Program-made: the position numbers and the translations under genes
Shown: in pieces, positions 1-5,020 of the stretch
How the letters are laid out: each line of letters opens with the position of its first letter
How positions within the stretch are numbered: the first letter of the stretch is position 1
From: Dethiosulfatibacter sp.
Lineage (GTDB): Bacteria; Bacillota; Clostridia; Tissierellales; Dethiosulfatibacteraceae
Reading direction: 5' to 3'
Length of the DNA: 5,358 nucleotides
Assembly: GCA_030591825.1 (NCBI GenBank)
Contig: JAUVAG010000116.1
Coordinates: 1-5,358, forward strand
Notes under the pieces: generated by a model
What the model saw: the letters and a program-made list of their open reading frames with translations, nothing else
Database searches by the model: none
Told to the model about the DNA's origin: nothing

Positions 1-1
1 A

Positions 2-292
2 GGTGCATTTGACGGAGCATCTGTTATCTGGGAACCACAGATCAATCAAGGCTTAGTGAGATTTTTTCATCCAGGAGAGGGTACCACTGAGGAAGATCAT
101 GACACATTTACAGATCTTGTTATTGAAAAGATCAATGCCTCTGGCAAACTGTTTATCGGTGGAACAAATTGGAATGGTAAACGATGTATGAGGATTTCCG
201 TTTGTGGATGGCAAACTGATGAAGAGGATGTTGCTATTTCATTAAAAGCTGTTGAAGAAGTTCTTAGTCGAACAATAGCAGAAACTAATTAG
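2..292 (+). CDS. C-terminal end of a group II PLP-dependent amino acid decarboxylase (5' truncated by window edge)
   Basis: The frame is open from base 2 to the TAG at 290-292, giving 96 residues with no start codon of its own. The internal GTG at 56 is not a true start, because family-like sequence continues upstream of it. The fragment matches the small C-terminal domain of pyridoxal-dependent decarboxylases (aromatic amino acid, glutamate and related). These enzymes remove the alpha-carboxylate of an amino acid as CO2 to give an amine, in the cytoplasm. Recognisable family elements are NQGLVRFF, then GKLFIGGTNWNGKRCMRISV (compare the usual F-GGT-W-G-R-MR-SV pattern), then the segment around WQTDEEDV, which precedes a final helix. 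The PLP-binding lysine lies upstream, outside the window, so activity and substrate cannot be judged. The gene is probably the last of its transcript, since a terminator follows about 140 bases downstream. The family is fairly sure; the substrate is unknown. Confidence 0.82.
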   Translation, partial: GAFDGASVIWEPQINQGLVRFFHPGEGTTEEDHDTFTDLVIEKINASGKLFIGGTNWNGKRCMRISVCGWQTDEEDVAISLKAVEEVLSRTIAETN

Positions 293-293
293 C

Positions 294-310
294 CGAATTC
301 AATAAATTCG
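294..310. repeat. Small hairpin just after the decarboxylase stop
   Basis: CGAATT (294-299) and AATTCG (305-310) form a perfect 6-bp inverted repeat around a 5-base loop, starting two bases after the stop codon. There is no T-run directly after it (CCATTGCTTT follows), so it is not a convincing terminator. It may stabilise the 3' end of the mRNA or be chance. Confidence 0.3.
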
Positions 311-434
311 CCATTGCTTTAAAATATTGTACTATATCTAGGTTTTGCTATTTAATAATCAAGTGTTGAGAAAATGCAAGAAGTTGTAAACATCAATATA
401 AACATCGTATAAAACTGTTTTTGACAAGATAAAT

Positions 435-466
435 AATCCAAGCTATCGCAAAATAGCTTGGATTTT
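435..466 (+). terminator. Rho-independent terminator, possibly bidirectional
   Basis: AATCCAAGCTAT (435-446) and ATAGCTTGGATT (453-464) form a perfect 12-bp stem with the 6-base loop CGCAAA. The run TTTT at 463-466 then leads into AT-rich sequence. This is the strongest hairpin in the left part of the window and fits an intrinsic terminator for the plus-strand decarboxylase. On the minus strand the same stem is followed by ATTTATCTTGT, moderately U-rich, so it may also stop the convergent gene that ends at 598. It lies 142 bases past the decarboxylase stop, giving a long 3' untranslated region. Confidence 0.75.
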
Positions 467-597
467 ATAATAAAAGTAATGTATTTGGTTATTCACGGTG
501 AACCATATCACAAGTGAGTCTATAAGCCGAGTAATTTTGTGTTATAAATACTATAACACATCTGTATTGTATTTTTTTAAACCGCAAGAAAATATTT
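467..597. other. Convergent intergenic region with small palindromes, no gene seen
   Basis: This stretch lies between the terminator and the end of the minus-strand gene at 598. The clearest structure is TGTGTTATA (538-546) and TATAACACA (552-560), a perfect 9-bp stem with loop AATAC. Neither strand has a T-run directly after it, so it is not a standard terminator. Shorter palindromes (TTCACGGTGAA near 491 and TCACAAGTGA near 509) are also present. A minus-strand frame spanning 489-704 overlaps the real gene out of frame and has no family features. Confidence 0.4.
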
Positions 598-945
598 TCA
601 CTCAGAATCCGATGAAGATCTAACATCATTTCCTGGCTCTTTAGTTCTGGTTCCCTGTTTTTCACGAACTGAATCGTCAATGATTGTTGACTCTCCTTCA
701 ACATCTATTATCTCAAAATATCCTGTTTTCTTATAATATTTAATCGTTATTGTCCCCTCACTTGTAGGACTTGTTACTACTCTAACATCATCATTATCTA
801 CTGTAACAACATTTCCATATTCATCAGCTTCACCTACAGATAATTTGTTGTTTTCTGGTAAACTTTCATCTGCAAGACTTACCATTGCAAAAATTACAAC
901 CATAACAATCACAATTACAATTACAAAACTTATTATTTTTTTCAT
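598..945 (-). CDS. Small acidic secreted or membrane-anchored protein, function unknown
   Basis: This is a 115-residue protein I do not recognise. The start is well supported: ATG at 945-943 is preceded by AAGGGGAG (960-953 on the minus strand) with a 7-base spacer. The N-terminus has two lysines (residues 2-3) and an uninterrupted hydrophobic stretch of about residues 4-22, rich in Ile and Val. The sequence S-L-A at residues 23-25 could serve as a signal peptidase I site. It is therefore either exported or held by one N-terminal membrane helix. The rest, about 90 residues, is polar and acidic, with a predicted beta-like middle (GTITIKYYKKTGYFEIIDVE, about residues 64-83) and a disordered, Ser- and Asp-rich tail. 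There are no cysteines and no lipobox. It stands alone between the decarboxylase (convergent) and the insertion sequence. Before the IS arrived it lay downstream of the AOR gene in the same direction, but the roughly 264-base gap argues against a tight operon. Confidence 0.72.
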   Translation of the reverse strand: MKKIISFVIVIVIVMVVIFAMVSLADESLPENNKLSVGEADEYGNVVTVDNDDVRVVTSPTSEGTITIKYYKKTGYFEIIDVEGESTIIDDSVREKQGTRTKEPGNDVRSSSDSE

Positions 946-979
946 TTTGAAACTCCCCTTTTATTTGATTAATCCCTTT

Positions 980-1013
980 GAACAGGACAAAATCATATAA
1001 AATCATCCTGTTC
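980..1013. promoter_or_regulatory. Dyad symmetry upstream of the secreted-protein gene
   Basis: GAACAGGA (980-987) and TCCTGTTC (1006-1013) are a perfect 8-bp inverted repeat separated by 18 bases. The spacer contains a direct repeat, AAAATCAT at 989-996 and 999-1006. It lies 35-68 bases upstream of the minus-strand start codon at 945, a sensible place for an operator or a leader hairpin. No T-run marks it as an attenuator. No convincing -35/-10 pair could be fixed near it. The repeat is seen directly; a regulatory role is inferred. Confidence 0.4.
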
Positions 1014-1053
1014 CTTTCCTATATTGAACCAGACATTATCATAGCCATATAAA

Positions 1054-1170
1054 ATGCTAAAGCAGCCTACAATAAACGATGTTATATATAAGCTATTACT
1101 TGAAGATAGGCATTATCAGATTGCCAAAGAAGATTTAGAAGCTATAATGGATAGCAAACATAAAAAATAG
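1054..1170 (+). CDS. Doubtful orphan short reading frame, 38 residues
   Basis: ATG at 1054 opens 38 codons ending at TAG 1168-1170. The peptide runs from MLKQPTINDVIYKLLLEDRH to a lysine-rich end (SKHKK) and could form a charged amphipathic helix, so it looks more protein-like than random. Against it, there is no Shine-Dalgarno sequence upstream and no family I recognise. An in-frame TAG at 1042 shows it does not continue upstream. It could be a genuine small protein, or a remnant of a longer decayed gene in the strip between the secreted-protein gene and the insertion sequence. Confidence 0.25.
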   Translation: MLKQPTINDVIYKLLLEDRHYQIAKEDLEAIMDSKHKK

Positions 1171-1206
1171 TATCTCTTTTAAAATTCAGTTTGTATCGCA
1201 ATATAC

Positions 1207-1227
1207 TAATTAGTGTCTACTGATTAA
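1207..1227 (+). repeat. Left terminal inverted repeat of the insertion sequence
   Basis: TAATTAGTGTCTACTGATTAA pairs with the right end at 2820-2840 with two mismatches. The first 15 bases are identical to the right end read inward. The first six bases, TAATTA, may be target duplication rather than element. Confidence 0.85.
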
Positions 1228-1267
1228 CATTCAAAGTGTTGATTTTGCTGCATTTAAAGCGTAAATT

Positions 1268-1276
1268 TGGTATAAT
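1268..1276 (+). promoter_or_regulatory. Extended -10 promoter of the transposase gene
   Basis: TGGTATAAT contains a perfect -10 box (TATAAT, 1271-1276) preceded by TG one base upstream, an extended -10 motif that can work without a good -35. The nearest -35-like hexamer, TTGCTG at 1245-1250, has a 20-base spacer, which is poor. It lies inside the element about 80 bases before the transposase start, so the IS drives its own transposase. Confidence 0.55.
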
Positions 1277-1320
1277 AGGTGCAAGGGTAATTCGCATCTA
1301 ATAGCATTTTCCTTGCACTT
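1277..1320 (+). promoter_or_regulatory. Leader hairpin upstream of the transposase
   Basis: GTGCAAGG (1279-1286) and CCTTGCAC (1311-1318) form a perfect 8-bp stem, extendable by a G-T and an A-T pair to 1277/1320, around a 24-base loop. It falls between the -10 box and the ribosome binding site, so it would form near the 5' end of the transposase mRNA. Stem-loops in this place are known in some insertion sequences to limit transposase expression; that role here is inferred. Confidence 0.45.
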
Positions 1321-1354
1321 ATCCATACAATATCATTCATAAGGAGCCAAAATC

Positions 1355-2806
1355 ATGTATAAAGCCACTGACAAATCACAACCTAGTTTTCAAGATTTCA
1401 ATCAACCATTAGGATTGACGATGAATCCAGAAAACCGATGGATAAAAACGGCAGGTCTAATTCCCTGGGAACAATTTGAGGAAAACTATGCAGCAATGTT
1501 TCCGAGTAATACAGGAAATGTGGCAAAACCTCTACGTATGGCTCTGGGCTCTTTAATCATACAAACCAAGTACGGATTTTCGGATGAAGAATTAGTTGAA
1601 CAGTTGACTGAAAATCCATATTATCAATATTTTATAGGTCTACCAGGGTATCAGGACACGGCACCCTTTGATTCCAGCTCATTAGTAGCGTTCCGAAAGC
1701 GTATCAGTGCTGAAATGTTGATAGAGACCAACGAATGCCTGTTGGCAAATGCCAAGCAAAAAGCAGATGCGAAAGATGATGATGATAATCCTACTCCTAG
1801 TTCTGGTAGTTCTTCAGATGATAAAAATGAAGAAGAGAAATCAAAAAACAATGGAACATTAATCATAGATGCTACCTGTGCTCCATCCAACATACGTTAT
1901 CCATTGGACTACTCATTATTAAATGAAGCCAGGGGAAAACTAGAGAAGATAATTGATCGTTTTTGTGCTTATTACTCACTTCCAAAGCCCAGAACGTATA
2001 GGATAGAAGCGAGAAAAAACTATCTTTCATTAGCTAAATCTAAAAGACCAGGCAAAAGCAAGATCAGAAAAACCATTAGAAAACAATTGGGCTATGTGAA
2101 TCGTGATCTAGGGTACTTATACAACTTTATGTCGGAAGGTTATGCACCGACCAAAAAGGAAATAGCGTTGCTTGAAACAATAATAACTTTGTATGAACAA
2201 CAGCTATACATGTATGAAAGTAAAACTCATAAAGTTGAAAATCGAATCGTCAGCATAAGTCAACCATACTTGAGACCCATAGTAAGGGGTAAAACAAAAT
2301 CACCAGTTGAATTTGGTGCAAAATTTGATCTAAGTGTTGATGAATACGGGCATGGAAGAATTGAGAAACTATCATTTGATGCATATAATGAAAGCTCTAC
2401 TCTTAAAGATTCAATTGAACGATATAAAGACCGTACAGGCCACTATCCGCAACGGGTTTTGGTTGATCAAATATATAGAACTAGAGATAATCGTAACTAT
2501 TGCAAATCAAAAGGGATTCGTTTGTCGGGCCCTAAACTTGGGCGACCATCAAAAGACAATGAATATGATAAAACCATTGAATATCAGGATAATGTAGATC
2601 GCATTGAGGTTGAAAGAGTATTCAGTTTAAGTAAAAGGTGTTACAGCCTTGGCTTGATAAAAACCAAACTGAAGGAAACTACAATGACCGCAATTTCATT
2701 GTCCATATTTGTGACGAATCTATTTCAGATTTCTTCACGCTCTTTTTGGGAATTTATTTGGAATTTGCTGTTTTTCAGCAAATATCCTTTTGCGATGGCA
2801 GGTTAA
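1355..2806 (+). CDS. DDE transposase of the insertion sequence (IS5/IS1182-like)
   Basis: This 483-residue transposase cuts and joins the element's ends. The start is well placed: AAGGAG at 1341-1346, then an 8-base spacer to ATG 1355. Residues about 35-125 form the N-terminal DNA-binding region of the DUF772 type, with RMALGSLIIQTKYGFSDEEL at 61-80. Residues about 135-167 are a low-complexity acidic and Ser-rich linker (DDDDNPTPSSGSSSDD). The catalytic DDE domain follows. The first Asp is probably D172 in IIDATCAPSNIRYP, the second D371 in RVLVDQIYRTRDN, and the Glu E420 in RIEVERVFS, which fits the R-x-x-V-E-x-x-F pattern and is followed by K427. A charged, Arg/Lys-rich insertion of about 190-310 lies between the first and second Asp. 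All three catalytic positions are present and no frameshift is seen, so it is probably functional. It ends 31 bases before the AOR stop codon, transcribed towards it, with no clear terminator between. Confidence 0.9.
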   Translation: MYKATDKSQPSFQDFNQPLGLTMNPENRWIKTAGLIPWEQFEENYAAMFPSNTGNVAKPLRMALGSLIIQTKYGFSDEELVEQLTENPYYQYFIGLPGYQDTAPFDSSSLVAFRKRISAEMLIETNECLLANAKQKADAKDDDDNPTPSSGSSSDDKNEEEKSKNNGTLIIDATCAPSNIRYPLDYSLLNEARGKLEKIIDRFCAYYSLPKPRTYRIEARKNYLSLAKSKRPGKSKIRKTIRKQLGYVNRDLGYLYNFMSEGYAPTKKEIALLETIITLYEQQLYMYESKTHKVENRIVSISQPYLRPIVRGKTKSPVEFGAKFDLSVDEYGHGRIEKLSFDAYNESSTLKDSIERYKDRTGHYPQRVLVDQIYRTRDNRNYCKSKGIRLSGPKLGRPSKDNEYDKTIEYQDNVDRIEVERVFSLSKRCYSLGLIKTKLKETTMTAISLSIFVTNLFQISSRSFWEFIWNLLFFSKYPFAMAG

Positions 2807-2819
2807 TCAAAATTTCTAC

Positions 2820-2840
2820 TTATTAAGTAGACACTAATTA
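2820..2840 (-). repeat. Right terminal inverted repeat of the insertion sequence
   Basis: The reverse complement reads TAATTAGTGTCTACTTAATAA, matching the left end at 19 of 21 positions. It sits next to a small extra hairpin, CTACTT (2816-2821) with AAGTAG (2825-2830), found only at this end. The outermost bases 2838-2840 are also the stop codon of the minus-strand AOR gene. Confidence 0.85.
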
Positions 2841-5003
2841 TACATGCTTATTCACAATCTCAAGAAGCTCGGGAAGATCCATGCCTAAATCCTTAAGCTT
2901 CTCAGGAGTAGGTATTCCATTCATGGTCCAGCCTTTTCTTTCGTATACTGCATCTGTAAGTTGTTCATACTGGTCTTCTCTGTATGCTCTCATTACTGCA
3001 ATCTTTTCTTCTACTGTCTTGCCTTTTGGATCGTATCCTAAATTTTCTACTAGCTGCTTGTCGTATCTTTCAGCTCTTGATTCATATTCTTCTGGTGTAA
3101 CAGGTCCCATTGTTCTATAAGGTGTCTTGTCGTTTATTCTTAGTCCCTTACCCATTCTTATGTTGAATATCCTCTGGAAGTTATACACTCTTTCGGATTG
3201 TATTATCATTTCTGCTGAGTCTATTTTAGTTCCTGTTATTCCATAGTATAGGTCAAGATAGTTTTGTACATGTTCAGGCATCTTTGCTGGCTCATCTGTT
3301 TCTGAGTTGTTTGCTGGTGCTATATCGTTCCACGGCAGTTTGCATAATCCCAATAGTCCAAACCATGTTCTAAACATTGGGAAGTAGTGTAGTGCTTCCG
3401 CCTTGTCTGCAAAGGTTGGTATCTGGTTATTTACCATGTCCATGAATATAAGCCATGCTTCGTCGTGCTGTGGTCCTTTGTTTGTAAGTCCAAAGCCTCC
3501 CTGTTGGGCAAGTGATTCCTTACAAAGGTATTCGGAGTATTCCAGTCCTTTCTGCTCGCATCCAATGTCGAATAGAAAGTCTGGGTCTGCTCCATATTCT
3601 TCTGCAAAGTGTTTTTTCATCCTGTGGATTCCCTGGCCTGCTATCATTCCGAATCCTTCTCCCCTTGACATTTGGTGCATCATTTCAAGGCTGGCGTCGG
3701 AATTTCCGAATTTAAGTTCTAGTCCTCCGGTTATTTCTGAGTTGATTATTCCTCTTTCGTAGCATTCCATTGTAAAGGCTGTTAATGTTCCATAGGATAT
3801 TGTATCTATTCCATAGGTATCACAGTAGAAGTTCAGTTCCAGTACTGCATGGGGATCGAATATTCCACAGTTTGCTCCTAGTCCTGCTGCATTTTCATAT
3901 TCAGGTCCATCTACTATTACTTTTGTTCCCTTGTATGGTCCCGTTTTAAGTTCAAAATTATCTACGGCTTTTGCACATGCCACTGAACATCCAAACCAGC
4001 ATCCATCTACCATTCCCTGGGTACAATAGTTTTTTATGAAGACTTTTGATGATATGTATTTTGTATCAGGGTGAGATCCATACATACAGTTGTGTACTGG
4101 TAGCAGATCATATTCATCCATTACTTCTATTATATTGGCTGTTCCTATTTTTCTCATATTGTTCTGGCTTGAGTCTAGATCTGCCATTTCCTTGTGTAGC
4201 TTGATTCCTGTTCTATTTATTATTGCTTGGTCATAGGCGTTGTTAAGGTTTCCCTTTACATCTTTGGCTATTACTACTATTGCTTTTATTCTTTTGTTTC
4301 TGAATACTGTTCCCAGGCCGCCTCTTCCTGCCTGTTTTAGCCTTACTCCTTTTCTTCTTAAATCGTAGAAGGTAAAGTTGAGTACTCCTATTCTTGTGTT
4401 TTCTGATGCTGTTCCTGCTGTTATTACTGATACCAGCATCTTGTCTTTTTCTGTTGCTCCGTACATTTCTGTTAGTTGTTCTCCTAGTACGTGTCCATCT
4501 ATTGCTTCTTCTGGTGCTTCTTCTATTGTTATTTTATTTTCTTTTCCATCTATTACTATTATTACGTCTTTGTCTGCTTTTCCCTGGATTTCCATTGCAT
4601 CAAATCCACAGAATTTAAGGTAGGGTCCGAAGTAGCCTCCAACATTTGAGTCTATTGGTATGTCTGTCATTGGAGAGATACTGCAGATAAGACTTTTCCC
4701 TGTTCCTGGATATTGTGTTATTCCTCCAACTGGTCCCACTGCTATTACTATTTCATTTTCAGGTGAATCCCATTTGGTCTCTGGCTTTACTGCATCCCAA
4801 AGATATCTCATTCCGTATCCTTTTCCACCAATGAATTTATCTTTCATTACCTGAGGTACTTCTTTTTCACCTATTTCATTTGTTCCAATATTTACATAAA
4901 GTGTTTTATCCGTATATCCTCGAAAGAGGTCTTTCTTTTCGTAGCTGTATTCATTTAATAGTTTGTGTGCTTCTTTCATCTTTTGTATATTAACTTTTTC
5001 CAT
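2838..5003 (-). CDS. Tungsten-dependent AOR-family oxidoreductase, BamB-like catalytic subunit
   Basis: This 721-residue protein belongs to the aldehyde ferredoxin oxidoreductase family, cytoplasmic enzymes holding a tungsten bis-pyranopterin and one [4Fe-4S] cluster. The AFOR N-terminal pterin domain covers about residues 30-245: FIGGKGYGMRYLWD (57-70), GPVGGITQYPGTGKS (90-104), SNVGGYFGPYLKFCGFDAME (119-138) and AGRGGLG (225-231). The C-terminal domains follow, with LPVHN (301-305), DGPEYE (365-370), NFYCDTYGIDTISYG (391-405), FGLLGLCKLPW (548-558), RIFNIRMG (611-618) and the family-typical end MNGIPTPEKLKDLG (694-707). Likely cluster ligands are C335, C339, C343 and C554. The first three are spaced CX3CX3C, not the classic CX2CX3C of AORs. 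At 721 residues it is longer than typical AORs (about 600-620). The wording around CWFGC, GPQHDEAWLIFMDMVNNQIP (510-529) and TWFGLLGLCKLPWND (546-560) recalls BamB-type subunits of class II benzoyl-CoA reductases and syntroph relatives. The start has an excellent site, GAGGAGG with a 7-base spacer, overlapping the stop of the upstream ferredoxin gene. Substrate (aldehyde or acyl-CoA) is undetermined. Confidence 0.88.
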   Translation of the reverse strand: MEKVNIQKMKEAHKLLNEYSYEKKDLFRGYTDKTLYVNIGTNEIGEKEVPQVMKDKFIGGKGYGMRYLWDAVKPETKWDSPENEIVIAVGPVGGITQYPGTGKSLICSISPMTDIPIDSNVGGYFGPYLKFCGFDAMEIQGKADKDVIIVIDGKENKITIEEAPEEAIDGHVLGEQLTEMYGATEKDKMLVSVITAGTASENTRIGVLNFTFYDLRRKGVRLKQAGRGGLGTVFRNKRIKAIVVIAKDVKGNLNNAYDQAIINRTGIKLHKEMADLDSSQNNMRKIGTANIIEVMDEYDLLPVHNCMYGSHPDTKYISSKVFIKNYCTQGMVDGCWFGCSVACAKAVDNFELKTGPYKGTKVIVDGPEYENAAGLGANCGIFDPHAVLELNFYCDTYGIDTISYGTLTAFTMECYERGIINSEITGGLELKFGNSDASLEMMHQMSRGEGFGMIAGQGIHRMKKHFAEEYGADPDFLFDIGCEQKGLEYSEYLCKESLAQQGGFGLTNKGPQHDEAWLIFMDMVNNQIPTFADKAEALHYFPMFRTWFGLLGLCKLPWNDIAPANNSETDEPAKMPEHVQNYLDLYYGITGTKIDSAEMIIQSERVYNFQRIFNIRMGKGLRINDKTPYRTMGPVTPEEYESRAERYDKQLVENLGYDPKGKTVEEKIAVMRAYREDQYEQLTDAVYERKGWTMNGIPTPEKLKDLGMDLPELLEIVNKHV

Positions 5004-5020
5004 TATTCAACCTCCTCCTA
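5004..5020 (-). promoter_or_regulatory. Ribosome binding site overlapping the ferredoxin stop codon
   Basis: On the minus strand the upstream gene's TAG stop (5020-5018) runs straight into GAGGAGG (5017-5011), followed by TTGAATA and the AOR ATG at 5003. The site merges with the stop codon and only 14 bases separate the two genes. This fixes the AOR start and points to translational coupling, so the two subunits are probably made together from one mRNA. Confidence 0.85.

Larger units (their letters stand above)
1207..2840 (+). mobile_element. Complete insertion sequence, IS5/IS1182-like, one transposase gene
   Basis: The two ends are inverted copies. TAATTAGTGTCTACT at 1207-1221 matches the reverse complement of 2826-2840 exactly over 15 bp, and 19 of 21 positions match when extended inward (1207-1227 with 2820-2840). 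The outer TAATTA is itself a palindrome, so the limit between terminal repeat and target duplication is ambiguous. Read as a TA or TAATTA duplication, the element is 1213-2834 (1622 bp) with ends starting GTGTCTACT. Read as a 4-base AATT duplication (1208-1211 and 2836-2839), it is 1212-2835. It holds a promoter, a leader hairpin and a single full-length DDE transposase gene, so it appears complete and possibly still mobile. The family placement rests on the transposase; the exact IS name is not known to me. Confidence 0.88.

Noticed and set aside
489..704. A 71-residue minus-strand reading frame
   Set aside because: It overlaps the 3' part of the 598-945 gene in another frame, has no ribosome binding site or family features, and runs through palindromic intergenic DNA.
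891..935. ACAATTACAATTACAAAAC-like short repeats as a tandem repeat or CRISPR-like element
   Set aside because: They are the complement of Ile/Val codons in the hydrophobic signal segment of the 598-945 protein, so codon composition explains them.
1651..1893. An 80-residue minus-strand frame antisense to the transposase
   Set aside because: Its Ser/Phe-rich translation is what the complement of the acidic GAT/GAA-rich linker gives; it is a shadow of the transposase gene.
2763..2783. ATTTGCTG-TTTTT-CAGCAAAT hairpin near the end of the transposase gene as a terminator
   Set aside because: The 8-bp stem is perfect, but it lies inside the coding sequence, is AT-rich, and no continuous T-run follows directly (ATCCTTTTG).
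2334..2826. Two plus-strand frames (2334-2597 and 2638-2826) overlapping the transposase end
   Set aside because: Both are out of frame with a transposase whose catalytic domain continues intact through the region, so they are not evidence of a frameshift or second IS gene.
2881..4854. Several plus-strand frames antisense to the AOR gene, including one rich in leucine at 4394-4618
   Set aside because: They mirror the codon pattern of the AOR gene. The apparent membrane-like leucine runs come from the complement of AAG/GAA/AAT codons, and none has a convincing ribosome binding site.
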